A stretch of DNA of 64,000 nt from Vombatus ursinus (lineage: Eukaryota > Chordata > Mammalia > Diprotodontia > Vombatidae): NCBI RefSeq assembly GCF_900497805.2, contig NW_020947390.1, forward strand, positions 1,808,756 through 1,872,755, written 5' to 3'. The position numbers and the translations under genes were made by a program. A model generated the notes under the pieces. That model ran no database searches. It saw nothing but the letters and a program-made list of their open reading frames with translations, and was not told where the DNA came from. Positions 11,600-22,440 of the stretch are shown piece after piece. Each line of letters starts with the position of its first letter. The first letter of the stretch is position 1.

Positions 11600-11790
11600 A
11601 TCACACTGTAGTAGTGGAAAAGTTTCTGAATTTGGAATCAGAAGACATGGGTTCATATTCCAGTGCTGCTTAGTGACTTGTGCGATGTTGGGCAAATCAC
11701 TTCTCTGACCCTATTTCCTCATCTGCAAAATAAGAAGGGTTTGGATGAGATGACCTCAAAAGCCCTTCCAGCTCAGAATTAATAGTCTTC
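11600..11790 (+). mobile_element. MIR
   Basis: GTAGTGGAAAAGTTTCTGAA, then CAGAAGACATGGGTTCATAT, GTTGGGCAAATCACTTCTCT and TCCTCATCTGCAAAATAAGA, ending GCCCTTCCAGCTCAGAATT. Full head-to-tail MIR order. Confidence 0.8.
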
Positions 11791-11799
11791 CCTTGAAAA

Positions 11800-12205
11800 G
11801 GCTTCATTACTGCCAAGGAAGAGACTAGCACAGAGGGGTCACTTTTACCTTTCTTCTTCCATCTCCTCCCATTCCACTACTAGGATTTATAGGAATGTTT
11901 GGAAATCCTGCACTCTGAGATTTGCAATTCCTGTTCTCCTGAATCTATTTTTCTGGTCCATCATATGAGCTCCACAGATGGATCTTTGCAAATGCAAGCA
12001 GAGCTGACACCTTCCTCCCTAACCTAACTCATCTATCTACAAATAAGAAACAGTTTGTTATGTATGTGCTTTTTTGGGGGGGGGAAGGTGGTCCTTTGTT
12101 GGATTATGGAAGAAAAAGAGTGAGTTGATAGGTTTGATAGTGACATCTTTCTCCCTAAGGGAATGAAGGGGCAAGGATATAGGCTGTTAGTAGGAATAAG
12201 ATAAT
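11800..12205. other. No recognised feature
   Basis: A G-run lies at 12076-12085. No gene or repeat family recognised. Confidence 0.35.
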
Positions 12206-12209
12206 GGGA

Positions 12210-12231
12210 TCTCTCTCTCTCTCTCTCTCTC

Positions 12232-12276
<45 letters not shown>
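12210..12276. repeat. (TC)n(AC)n compound microsatellite
   Basis: About 13 TC units, a TTTC break, then about 19 AC units. The 89-residue minus frame across it (runs of VC and RE) is an artefact of the tract. Confidence 0.95.
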
Positions 12277-12277
<1 letters not shown>

Positions 12278-12294
12278 TTACTACTGAGGACATT

Positions 12295-12440
12295 TGGCAC
12301 AAAGGAATGACATGGTCAGATATGTACGTAAGAAGGTTGTTCTGGCAGCTATATTAAGGATGAATTGGAAAAAGGAAAAACTAGAGTCAAGGATATCAAT
12401 TAGGAGATTGTTAGCCGAACTGTCTAGGGCTTGAACTAGG
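12295..12440 (+). repeat. Mammal-wide repeat, copy 2 (3' part)
   Basis: AATGACATGGTCAGATATGT, GTTCTGGCAGCTATATTAAG and AATTAGGAGATTGTTAG match the distal part of the repeat seen at 24690-24790. Confidence 0.5.
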
Positions 12441-12779
12441 GTGATGTCACTGTTTTTTAAGAACAATTATTAAACATCACTCTTCTCAACTAACATTAAG
12501 ACTGGGTTTCACAGTACCAAACATCCAGTTAAATAGGGGGCAGGGGTCTTTTTTTAATAGGAAAAAAATAAAACATTTTAGGAAAGATGTAGAAAAAATA
12601 ATTCACTGGTTAAATAAATCCTTCCTTTTTCAACCATTTGTATTGATGTCACAGAGTTGAGTATAAATTATATATAGTTCTTTCCTTTGAGTTGTTTATA
12701 ATGCTATAAAAGACATGACAGGAATGTAGGCAACATATAAATCTGTGACATGGGAAAAAATATTACAGAATATCCAAAT

Positions 12780-13340
12780 CAAGCAAAGCCACAGTTTGTC
12801 TCTGTCCCTGTTTTTAAACCCTCACCTCCAATCAGTTGCAAAGTCTTGTCAATCTACTCAACATATTTCATATCCATCTCATTCTAGCCATCCACATCTC
12901 TGCCATGCCCAGTTCTGACCTTAATTACCCATAAATCACCTGAAAGATTGTAGTAAACTCCTAATTAGACTCCCTTACTCAAGTTTCTCCTCTCTCCAAC
13001 TCCAACAAAGCTTCAAAAGTGATACACCTACAACACAGGTCTGACCATGGTACTTCCCTTAAGAAGCTATAATGGCTCTCCCTCTCACCTCTAGGATAAA
13101 ATACTCATCCCTCTATTTGGCTTTTATAGTCTTTCTCAATCTGCCTGCAATTTACCTTTTCCTAATGTATGACATATTTTATTCTCCCTCATGTACTTGA
13201 TGTTCTAGCCCAATGGTCCTACTTGCTGTTCTTCATGCATGGCAGGCCATCTCCCATTTTTGTGCCTTTAGACAGACTTTCCTCCAGACTGGTAATACAT
13301 TTCCTCCTCACCTCCTTTAAGGCATCAAAATGTTCATTAA
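12780..13340 (+). mobile_element. L2 LINE 3' portion
   Basis: CTCCAATCAGTTGCAAAGTC at 12827, TCTAGCCATCCACATCTCTG, ACTCCTAATTAGACTCCCTT, GTCTGACCATGGTACTTCCC and AAGAAGCTATAATGGCTCTC follow the order of the L2 ORF2 end and 3' UTR. The short frames across it are shadows of a decayed ORF2. Confidence 0.75.
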
Positions 13341-14190
13341 TAAGTAACCCTTTCTAAACTCCTTTTTATGAATGGTATGTTCAAATATAGAAGTTGTCCA
13401 TCTGAAGAACAATGAGGACCCATCAACAAACAGCAAAGAAGCCGATTTGTAGGGTGCAGTTATTCCTAAATGGACCAATGACATTGAAGCTTGTAATCCA
13501 GAGTTATGAGTTACTCTAAGCATATAGATTTTTCTCCCTCATGTACTTCCTTACCAGGTTCCTGTAACTGTGTACCTACTTTCTCCCACAGATACTGAGC
13601 ACATTGTTGGAAGAGTATGGAATAAGAGTTGTAATGTAATTCATTATGCCTATAGTTGGTTTAATGTAAGAGTATTTGCACTTACAGTAATTTATTTTTC
13701 CTTATTGTTAAATAAATTATGTTTAAGATACAAAAATGTCATTATTGTCTGTGCCTAGTTATATAAACAGAAGTGCATCACTGAAGGCTTGAAAGCTAGA
13801 GTTGCAAGTTGTTAGGGATTTATTTCCCTCAATAGGGTCAAAAGAGTATGGGAACCACTTCAAACCAACTCCAGAGAGCCCTTTTTAAAATTTTCAGTGT
13901 GAACCTTTACATTTTGAAAATCATCAAATGGCTACAAATGTAGGCTTGATTTGTTATGTTGCTTGTCTAAGACTTAAAAAGAGTGATGGAAAATAAATTG
14001 ATGATACAAATTAAACTTAAGAATATGCCATGCATTCATTTTTCTTTTTCTGGACAGATGATGGTTAAACATTTGCCAGCACATCCCTGGGATTAATCCT
14101 AAGATCCTGAGAGAATATGAGTATAATTACATGGGAGTCCTTCTCTGGGATCCTAGAACTGATGGTGTGAGGGAAGATTGAATTGAGTGA
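13341..14190. other. Unassigned, probably decayed LINE flanks
   Basis: No clear family. The 17-bp string TTCTCCCTCATGTACTT occurs at 13182 and again at 13532. I see no structure around it. Confidence 0.3.
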
Positions 14191-14199
14191 GTCAACTCA

Positions 14200-14735
14200 G
14201 GGAGTAAATAGGTGTCCACATACCAAATGTGAGGCCCCTAAGCAATGTGGAGAGACAAAGTCATAGATAGAAAAGTTATTAAATTTATAGAGAACATACA
14301 GCTGTCAAAGATAGCAAATTCACTCAATGACAAAATACGAAAAACTGTCAATATACTGGAATAGTGAACTGAAACTAACAAAATGAAATTCAATAAATAT
14401 AAATATACTCACTTAGGTTCAAAAAATGAGTTACAGGTTCAGAGACATAAAAATATCTAAATAGGGGTTTTATTGGATGACAATGTTACCATCAGAAAGC
14501 TAACAGAGTTTATCAGCCAAAAAAAAAACTGAAAAGAGAGAAATGATAGCATCAGACCACACCTGGAATAATGTGTCTAGTTCTGGGTATCATATTTTAA
14601 GAAAGGACATTGGCGAGTTGGAGCACATTCAGAAAAGGGGGATCAGAATAGTGAGGGCCCTGGAGATCATGATGTGAAGACATCAGTTAAAGAAACTTAA
14701 GATGTTTAGCTTGGAGAAAAGACTTAGGGGGTAGA
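14200..14735 (+). mobile_element. CR1/L3-like LINE 3' portion
   Basis: Conserved order: AAATGAAATTCAATAAATAT at 14379, CACTTAGGTTCAAAAAATGA, then CATCAGACCACACCTGGAAT at 14550, GTTCTGGGTATCATATTTTA, AAAGGACATTGGCGAGTTGG and GATGTTTAGCTTGGAGAAAA at 14700. Confidence 0.75.
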
Positions 14736-15464
14736 TGTTGCTCTCTGAACATTTGTTCTTTTGATCCTTTTTGGGTACTATTGAAATGATTGTATCTCCT
14801 TGGGTATCAAAAATTCAGTTGAATCAATCCCCTTTGTCACCAGTTTGGTTATTGGCCCCTATATCATACTGCAAGTCTCTTTTATTATGCCAGACATTGT
14901 TCTGGCTAAAGGGACAGGGAATGATGTTGGGCAATAGTTAAAGACCAACACCCACCCCAGCCCTGAAGAAAAGAAAAACTGGGGAATATAAGGAAGTGGG
15001 TTGTAAATGCAGGCATAATATAAGAACTAAAACAATTAGGAAATAACCCTAACTCAGATTAAAAAAAAAAGAATTAAAGTAGACTAGGCTAAGCAACAAA
15101 TGCGAACAGCACAGTCCAGAGACAAGCCCTTTCTCCTCCACAATAAGTTCTGGTCTTTGAATAAATGACTTCTCAGTTATGATTCTTTGGACTAATAATT
15201 AATTTGTTCATGTAGAAAATAAAAGAGCAAAGAGAAAGGGAGCAGCTATGGGAACTGACAACAAATAATGGAGGAGGGAAGCAGGATGAGTTGAGTTAAA
15301 CAAGGGATGATAAGAAAAATGTGCTCAGGAATCAAGGTCTGGTGAACTGGGCCAAACAATGAAAATGAAAGATAAGAGGAAAGGCATGGGAATGATACCA
15401 CGACTGGGCACTTAGAGAAAATTACTAGGAAATCACAGAATCACAGAACTACAGAATTAGAATC
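14736..15464. other. Unassigned; weak LTR-like end near 15.16 kb
   Basis: CTTTGAATAAATGACTTCTC at 15156 resembles a polyadenylation signal near an LTR R/U5 boundary, but no TATA partner or second copy was found. Confidence 0.2.
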
Positions 15465-15610
15465 CTCTTTCTTGACAATCTCATCAGCTCCCATGGATTT
15501 AACTATCATCTCTTTGAAGGTAATTTCTTTATCAATATACCCAGCCCTGATTTCTCCTTTGAGTTCCAGTCCAACAGTACATAGTCTGTTGTACTCCCAT
15601 TTAACACTGC
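15465..15610 (+). mobile_element. L2 LINE fragment
   Basis: CAATCTCATCAGCTCCCATG at 15476 and ACTATCATCTCTTTGAAGG match the coding end of L2 ORF2, followed by a CCAGCCCTGATTTCTCCTTT block. The HAL1-like L1 is inserted just downstream. Confidence 0.55.
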
Positions 15611-15622
15611 TGATCAACTTTT

Positions 15623-16610
15623 TTTTTAATTTTTAGTTTTCAACATTTACTTCCACAAGATTTTGAGTTCCAAATTTTCACCCCATCTTGCCCCTCCTCC
15701 TACCCCAAGATGGCATGCATTCTGAATACCCCTTCCCCTAGTCTGCTTTCCCTGCTATCTCTCCCCCCCCTTCCCCTTCTATTTTCCTGTAGGGCAGGAT
15801 AGATTTCTGTACCCCATTTCCTGTATTTCTTATTTCCCAGTTGCATGTAAAAACTTTTTTTTAAAGATGTATTTTTAAAACTTTGGGTTCCAAATTTTCT
15901 CCCTTCCTCCCTCCCCACCCACCCTCATTGAAAAGGCAAGCTATACATGTGCAGTTATGCAAAACACTTCCATAGTAGACATGCAGTGAAAAACTAACTC
16001 CATTTCCCTGAATCCTATCCTGCCCCCCCATTTATTCTATTCTTTCTTTTGACCCTGTCCCTCTTCAGAAGCATTTGCTTCTGATTACCCCCTTTCCCAA
16101 TCTGCCCTCCTCTCTATCATCCCCGTACTGTCTTGTCCCCTTCCCCTCCTATTTTCCTGTAGGGTAAGACAGATTTCCATACCCAATTAAGTGTGTATGT
16201 TATTCCCTCTTTAGGTCAAATCCTATGAGAATAAGAATCACTCATTCCCTCTTACCTTCCCCCGTTTCCCCTCCACTGTAAGAGTCTTTTCTTTTCTGTT
16301 TTTTTTTTGTGAGATAATTTACCCCGTTCTACCTTTCCCTTTCTCCTTCTCCTAGTATAATCCTCTCTCACCCCTTAATTTTATTCTCCAGATATGACCC
16401 TTTCATCTTCAACTCACCCTGTGCCCTCTATCTATCTATCTATCTATATATATATACATACATACATACATATAATATTTTCCCTCCAACTACCCTAATA
16501 CTGACAGAGGTCTCATGAGTTACAAATATCATCTTTCCATGCAGGAATGTAAATGTAAACCAGTTCAACCTTAATAAGTCTCTTATGATTTCTCTTTCCT
16601 GTTTACCTCT
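15623..16610 (-). repeat. 3' UTR of the HAL1-like L1, polypurine-rich
   Basis: The plus strand is strongly pyrimidine-rich, with runs of C and T at 15760-15780 and 15898-15920. Two diverged copies of one unit sit in tandem: GTTCCAAATTTTC at 15669 and 15888, each followed by TCCTGTAGGG further on (15786 and 16154). A (TCTA)n/(CATA)n patch lies at 16428-16478. L1 3' UTRs commonly carry polypurine tracts. Confidence 0.65.
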
Positions 16611-17664
16611 TCATGTTCCACTTGAGTCTTGTATTGGAAAGTCAAATTTTCTATTCAGCTCTGGTCTTTTCATCAAGAATGCTTGAAAGTCCTCTATTTC
16701 ACTGAATGACCATTTTTCCCCCTGAAGAATTATACTCAGTTTTGCTGGGTAGGTGATTCTTGGTTGTAATCCTATCTCCTTTGCCCTCCGGAATATTATA
16801 TTCCATGTCCTGTGGTCCCTGAATGTAGAAGCTGCTAAATCTTGTGTTATCCTGATTGTGTTTCCACAATACTTGAATTGTTTCTTTCTGGCTGCTTGTA
16901 ATATTTTCTCCTTCACCTGGGAACTCTGGAATTTGGCTACAATATTCCTAGGAGTTTTCCTTTGGGGATCTCTTTCAGGAGGAGATCAGTGGATTCTTTC
17001 AATTTCTATTTTGCCCTCTGGTTCTAAAATATCAGGGCAGTTTTCCTTGATTGTATCTTGAAAGATGATGTCTAGGCTCTTTTTTTTTTTTATCATGGCT
17101 TTCAGATAGTCCAATAATTTTAAAATTCTCTCTCCTGGATCTATTTTCCAGGTCAGTTGTTTTTCCAATGAGATATTTCACATTGTTTTCTAATTTTTCA
17201 TTCTTTTGGATTTTTTTTACAGTGTCTTGATTTCTCATAAAGTCACTAGCTTCCAATTGCTCCATTCTAATTTTTAAGGAAGTATTTTCTTCAGTAATCT
17301 TTTGGACTTCCTTTTCCATTTGTCCAATTTTGCTCTTTAGGGCATTCTTCTCTTCATTGGCTTTTTGGACCCCTTTTGCCATTTGGGTTAGGCTATTTTT
17401 TAAGGTGTTATTTTCTTCAGTATTTTTTTGAGTCTCCTTTAGCAAGCTGTTAACTTGCTTTTCATGATTTTCTTGCATCACTCTCATTTTTCTTCCCAGT
17501 TTTTCCTCTACTTCTCTTACTTGATTTTCAAAATCCCTTTTGAGCTCTTCCAAGGCCTGGGACTGATTCATATTTTTCTTGGAAGTTTTGGATGTAGGAG
17601 CTTTGACTTTGTTTTCTTCTTCTGGTTGTATGTTTTGATCTTCTTTGTCACCAAAGTAAGATAA
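16611..17664 (-). pseudogene. L1/HAL1 ORF1 remnant
   Basis: ORF1p is the RNA-binding, trimeric coat protein of L1 RNA particles. In sense order the decayed frame gives a charged coiled coil (17032-17571 open frame: EELKRDFENQVREVEEKLG through MEQLEASDF), then LENRSRRENFKIIGLSES, the family RRM entry motif. A frame change follows near an A-run (T-run at 17079-17089 on the plus strand). The rest continues as IFQDTIKENCPDILEPEG and ends with the C-terminal domain in 16611-16916: NTIRITQDLAASTFRDHRTW and ITYPAKLSIILQ. At least one frameshift and a stop near 16983 break it, so it is not functional. A start upstream of MNQ is likely but not resolved. Confidence 0.85.
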
Positions 17665-18499
17665 TATAGTCTGACTCTTTTTGTACTACTTGCTCATGAT
17701 CCCAAACAATTACTTGAGTTTTAAATTCTTTGTTAAGGTAAGAATCTGTTTCCAATGTGGAGAATGTACTGTCCCAAGCTTCGGGGGTTTGTACAGCTGT
17801 TTTCAGAGATACTTCTAGGGACCAGAAAAGTGTCAGTTCTTCCAAGGTGCTATGATAAGGGGCAAGTTGTTTTCTCTCCACCACCACAACAAGCTCCACC
17901 ACGCCAGCACTCCTTCTCACCAGCGCTCTTCCTCGCCCCAGGACCGCCCCTCAGAACTGTGACTCATATCCAAGCACGGGCAAAGCAATAGATTTCTGCC
18001 TCAGCCCTGGCAAAGAGATCCTTGTAATCCCCCTCTGATCAGCCACTCTATTCCCCCTCAGTCTGTGGGCCTGAAGCTCAAGAAACAGCCGCTGCCCTGA
18101 GGGCACACTCTGGACTTGTGGCTGAGACCTAACTTCTTCTCTCACCACAGTCACAGACTTTTCCCACTGACCTTCTAAGCTGTCTTTGGCATTTGTGAGT
18201 TGAGAAGTCTGGAAACTGCCATAGCTGCCTGCGATTCAGTCCTCTGAGGCATGCTCCAGGGTCGCTGCGGCCTGCGCGCCCACACCAAACTGTGCTCCTC
18301 TCCCAGCCCGGCGCAATATACCTTTCTGATCAGCTATCCAGGTTGTCTTGGGCTGGAAATTTGTTTTACTGTTTTTTTATGGGTTCTGCTGCTTTAGAAT
18401 TTGTTTAGAGACATTTTTTATAGGTCTTTGGAGGGGTTTGGGGGAGAGCTCTAGCAAGTCACTGCTTTCCCTCCGCCGTCTTGGCTCCACCCCCTCTGT
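17665..18499 (-). promoter_or_regulatory. L1-type 5' UTR (internal promoter region)
   Basis: The GC- and CpG-richest part of the window (about 17870-18330) lies immediately 5' of ORF1 on the minus strand. It begins with the AAGACGGCGG start typical of L1 5' UTRs. The same start recurs in a weaker form at 51290 and 31558. Promoter role is inferred from family knowledge only. Confidence 0.55.
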
Positions 18500-18511
18500 T
18501 GATCAACTTTT

Positions 18512-18934
18512 GTCCTGGATACTCCTTCTTGGGTTTTCACTGCTGTTCTCTCCTGTTTCTTGGATGATGAACTTTTGAAGGAGAAAAAGAAATATCAGTC
18601 TGACAGGTAGGAAGAAAACCATAACAGAATAATATCATATCATGAAAACCCAGGGAGAAAAGAGAATTCAGAGGAAATGGGTGGTCTCCAATGTCAAACA
18701 CTGCAAAGCAATCAAGAATGGAAAGATCATGACCTTGGAAAGAGTAGTTTTGGTGTAATAATAGGAATGAAAGACAGATTATGAGTAGAAAGGAAAAAGT
18801 AGAAACAATGAATTTTCATCTGCAAATTTGCTAAACCATATATGATTTTACCTGTCATTGATGAAAGGGTTAAAAGGGATATTTTCACTCCACTAGAAAT
18901 CTGCTTCCAAATATATATCAAACATTAACGAATA
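18512..18934. other. No recognised feature
   Basis: AT-rich flank between the L1 insertion and a CR1/L3 copy. The first part may be the continuation of the L2 at 15465. Confidence 0.3.
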
Positions 18935-19795
18935 GTCTTTGAGCCTGGCCATTCAAGTAGCTTCAAGCCCTTCTAACAATATTATTGGCAAGCCTACATA
19001 TCTCCATATTTTCCTCAAAAATAGTGGACAAGTAAAAACCTTTGTAAAAAAAAAAACTTTAACTATAGCATTCTACAATCTACCAATGTAAAAACTTTTT
19101 TTTAAAGGGAAATGGGGTTAATTTGGTTTGATCTGTCTTTTGATGAAATAGGCTGGTTCTGTGAGATGACCACTTCCTTTGTCTACATATTCCTTAAACA
19201 ACCTTTTAATGATACATTCTAGAAAGTTTCCAAGAATTGAAATCAAGATCACTGAGTTGAATTGAGGTCAAACTCACAGAGTTTGTAGATTGTATTTTCT
19301 TTCTGTTTCTGAAAATGAAGTCTTTTGTCTTTATTCAGTCTTGCAGCACCTCTCCCATTTTGTAAGACCTTTAAAAGATAACTGACAAGAGGCTCAACAA
19401 TCACTTCTGCTGGTTCTTTCAATATTCTGTATTATGGTTTATCTGAGCCTGGTGACTTAAAATAGTTATAAACAGTAGTACAATAGCAGTTCTCTTACTA
19501 TTCTCCTTCTTATATTAGGTTTCAATTCCTTATTAGCCATTTCTATTCCATACTTTCCACTCTCTCTTTGGCAAAGAAAACAAATTCGAAATGAGAGTTG
19601 AGTAGTTCTACCTTCTCTCAATAGTCTCATTTTCACAATTAACTTGATTCCAAGCCACATTTTAATCCTTTCTTTGAAGTTTCTCTTCTGCCCAACATAG
19701 CTAAAACACACATGACTACAAAAACAAACAAACAAAAAAACTCATCCTATTTTATTGTCCTTAGTTTTCCTTGCCAGTCTGGTCATTTTGAGAAT
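18935..19795 (-). mobile_element. CR1/L3-like LINE
   Basis: Reverse orientation: GAGCCTGGCCATTCAAGTAG at 18941, a GCCTACATATCTCCATATTT block, TACATTCTAGAAAGTTTCCA at 19214, TGAGCCTGGTGACTTAAAAT at 19443, GGCAAAGAAAACAAATTCGA and TAGTTTTCCTTGCCAG at 19763. Same family as 34190-35775, 46440-47095 and 59062-60170. Confidence 0.7.
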
Positions 19796-19856
19796 TGCCA
19801 TCTCTGTGTATCTAGAAAACATTCCTCAAAAATATAAAGTGCTAGACATATATATG

Positions 19857-20108
19857 GGCAGCTAGGTGGCACCCTGGATAGAGTGCTGGGCCTGGAGTCA
19901 GAAAGAGTCATTGTCCTCAGTTCAAATACGGCCTCAGACACTAGCAAACTGTGTGACCCTGGGCAAGTCACTTAACTCTGTTTGCCTCAGCTTCCTTATT
20001 TGTAAAATGAGCTGAAGAAGGAAATAGCACACTCCTGTATCTTTTCCAAGAAAACCCCAGATGAAGTCACAAAGAGTCAGACACAACTGAAATGACTGCA
20101 CAACTGAA
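19857..20108 (+). mobile_element. tRNA-derived SINE with RTE-type tail
   Basis: GGGCAGCTAGGTGGCACCCT at 19857, GAGTGCTGGGCCTGGAGTCA, GTGTGACCCTGGGCAAGTCA at 19951, then AGAAGGAAATAGCACACTCC and the RTE-like end AAAGAGTCAGACACAACTGA at 20071. The tail implies movement by RTE machinery. Confidence 0.85.
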
Positions 20109-20815
20109 CAGTTATATAGGTGGTATTTTCATAATTTCTACTTTTTTAATTTTTTTATTTTAGAAGAGAATGGAAGATACAGGAAGTGAATAGTTGGATA
20201 AGAATATCTGAATTTCTGACCCGTGTTTAAGACACAAGAACAAACAAGCTTTTGGCCAGAAATAGAGTTCATTTAATTAGTTTTGGAAAGACTCTATTTC
20301 CCTGGAGATGTGTAGATCTATGCAAGAGAGCTTTAAACTGGAAATGAGAGGTGAGGGAGTAAAAGCTTAGTAAGTTATCTAGTAAGCTAGATAACAAAGA
20401 GAGCAGCAGTTGTGACTTAGGAATAAAAAAGCAGTTGCTTTTTTCATGAGGGAATATCTAGGAAGAAAGACAGTAATAATCATATCTTTACTCTATAGCC
20501 AACTTCTCACCAGCTGCCTTAACAAGTAGACTAGAAATCATGCCTCAGAGAACTTAACCTTTTCACTCACAAGAACTTCTACCTTGCAGTCCTTCTGGCC
20601 TAGATAGTAGTTGCCTCATTCTTCCATTATATCTAGTCCCAGATCTAGTCACACTTAAATTTATTCCCTGGCCATTTTCTCAACTTCTATCCTGCTTCAC
20701 TGCATTACTCTTCTCCACTCCCTCCACTCCTCAGTTCTATAGTTCTGGAACAATGGTCAACACTGGCTACTGGGAAGGAGGGTGTATCAATCTACTCCCC
20801 TATGGTTCCACTGAG
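20109..20815. other. No recognised feature
   Basis: AT-rich with an imperfect hairpin around 20370-20392 (TAGTAAG and TTATCTAG units). No repeat family recognised. Confidence 0.35.
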
Positions 20816-20819
20816 AGAA

Positions 20820-21307
20820 ATGATTATTAATAACCAATGATTTGGGGAGATCCAGATTCCTCCCTTTTCTAAAGTCCTCATTTAAAAATTTCAGTCTCTG
20901 AAAGACATTTCTGATAATGAGATTGGATTAACTTTCTTAATATTCTTGTTCAGATCCCACCCTGGTAGGGAAGCCCATTGTGTTCTTCTGAGGTTTAGAT
21001 GGGGATAAATTCTTTGAATACATTGCCCAAAGCTGGGCAATTTAGAAGTAAATGACATAATCGAAGTTCATTAGATTAGGCCCAGGACCTCATTGTAATA
21101 TTCATTTTCTCTCATTATTATTTAACCAATCAGAGCTGGTTGCCACTCTCTGGAATGCCCACTGTCTAAGGGTATAAAAGCCATAAGCTTGCTACCATGA
21201 TTGTTTATGGCATTCAAGAGTGCCGCTGAGCTCTCTTATTAAAATGCTAGTATTATTAATAAAATGACTACACAGAAATTATCTCTCAAACTTTTTAAAA
21301 TGTCACA
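20820..21307 (+). mobile_element. Solo-LTR-like block (fossil)
   Basis: A compact promoter-to-polyadenylation layout: CCAATCAG at 21126, TATAAAAG at 21173 and AATAAAA at 21258, all in the order and spacing of retroviral LTRs, ending near a GTCACA at 21302. No internal retroviral sequence is seen on either side, so it is taken as a solo LTR. The 5' edge is a guess. Family unassigned. Confidence 0.5.
21173..21180 (+). promoter_or_regulatory. TATA box of the LTR-like block
   Basis: TATAAAAG lies 40 bp downstream of a CCAAT motif and 78 bp upstream of AATAAAA. Activity is not shown. Confidence 0.45.
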
Positions 21308-21339
21308 CCACTCATCATCTCTGCAATTTTCTAAACCAA

Positions 21340-21495
21340 AACATTCTTTCCTTGTCACCATTCACCTATATGTGTTATCTCCTCTTATTAGAATATAAGC
21401 TCTTTGAGGACAGGAACTGCTTTTGCTTTTGTATTTGTAACTACAGAGTTTAGCACAATATTTGGCACACAGTAAATATTTCATGAATGCTTTTT
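21340..21495 (+). mobile_element. L2 LINE 3' end
   Basis: AATATAAGCTCTTTGAGGAC at 21393, AGTTTAGCACAATATTTGGC and ACACAGTAAATATTTCATGA: the standard L2 terminus. Confidence 0.8.
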
Positions 21496-21500
21496 CAATC

Positions 21501-21568
21501 ATACATATACATACATACATACATACATATATATATATGTGTGTGTGTGTGTGTATCTATATATAATT
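21501..21568. repeat. (ATAC)n(AT)n(GT)n microsatellite
   Basis: Compound tract: about 6 ATAC units, a short AT run, about 8 GT units, then ATCTATATATA. Confidence 0.9.
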
Positions 21569-21689
21569 TCATACATATCTTTATGTGAATGTATGGGGCA
21601 TGGTTACTAAACAAAGTTAAGTAGTTGCAATACCCAGGCATCTAAGACAGTAAGTTGCAGACCTGTTGTTTTTCTACATTGCTACAGAG

Positions 21690-22440
21690 AATTTACTCAT
21701 TAGGAATTACCTTTACCAAGAAAATCACAGAAATAGTTTAAAGAAAAACTAGAATCTGAATTCCTGGAAATAAATATGATCTTATAGATATCACTGAGAC
21801 TTGGTGGTATATGATTCATGAACAGAATACCACAATACAAGGAAATACTTTATTCAAAAGAAAGAGAATAGTTAAAGAGGCTATGGGACTAGTGTTATAC
21901 ATCAAGATACTGACTCTTTCAATATATTTGTGGAGAAATCCACCAACTAAAGAGGAGAGGGACAGTGAAAGACATTTGGGGAAGGATCAAAGCAACAAGA
22001 AAGAGAAACAGTGTTACAGTGGGAGTATATTCCAGAACACCTAGTCAAAAGGAGGAAACGAATGATAAGTTTTGAAGTAAGATCACAAAGCTAGCACAGC
22101 AGCAACTGGATCCTTGACTTTATTTAATCATAATTTCATCCTCCAAAAAGTTAGACATTATCTGCTATTCTGAATCCAATTCTAAACAATAAGGGAAAAC
22201 TAATTGCTAAAATAGAAATGATAAGAACCTTGGGAACAAGTGATCATAACATCTTAGACATATTTTCAGGATAGGCAAGGAAGAATTTGTGGATATACAT
22301 TAATATATACCCTTACCTTAAGGAGAGTGGATTTCAAAAAATTCTTAGACAGAATAGAGAGTCTCAGAGTGGTTACAACTTTCTTTTGGACATTCAAAAG
22401 TGAGCAGCAACAGTGAGAATCAGCCAAGACTAACCATACC
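21690..22440 (+). mobile_element. Probable CR1/L3-like LINE, internal part
   Basis: ATCACTGAGACTTGGTGGTA at 21790, CAAGATACTGACTCTTTC, GTCAAAAGGAGGAAACGAA and GAACCTTGGGAACAAGTGAT resemble the central CR1/L3 coding region (endonuclease to RT linker). Heavily decayed; assignment is from memory. Confidence 0.45.

Larger units (their letters stand above)
15611..18511 (-). mobile_element. ORF1-only L1 (HAL1-like), apparently full length
   Basis: A 2.9-kb element flanked by the direct repeat TGATCAACTTTT (15611-15622 and 18500-18511), with a T-run just inside the left copy, i.e. the poly(A) of a minus-strand insertion. Read on the minus strand it starts GGTGGAGCCAAGACGGCGG near 18492, runs through a GC-rich 5' UTR to about 17665, an ORF1 remnant at 16611-17664, then about 1 kb of purine-rich 3' sequence to the poly(A). 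No ORF2 sequence (endonuclease or reverse transcriptase) is present. That is the layout of half-LINE-1 elements, which are moved in trans by L1. Alternative: an L1 with ORF2 deleted after or during insertion. Confidence 0.75.

Noticed and set aside
12033-12302. 89-residue minus-strand frame
   Set aside because: Runs through a TC/AC microsatellite; low-complexity protein.
13182-13548. 17-bp direct repeat TTCTCCCTCATGTACTT at 13182 and 13532 as a TSD pair
   Set aside because: No poly(A), element boundary or inserted family lies between; probably chance or L2-internal.
14736-15200. Possible LTR with AATAAA near 15160
   Set aside because: No TATA box or partner copy found; left as unassigned.
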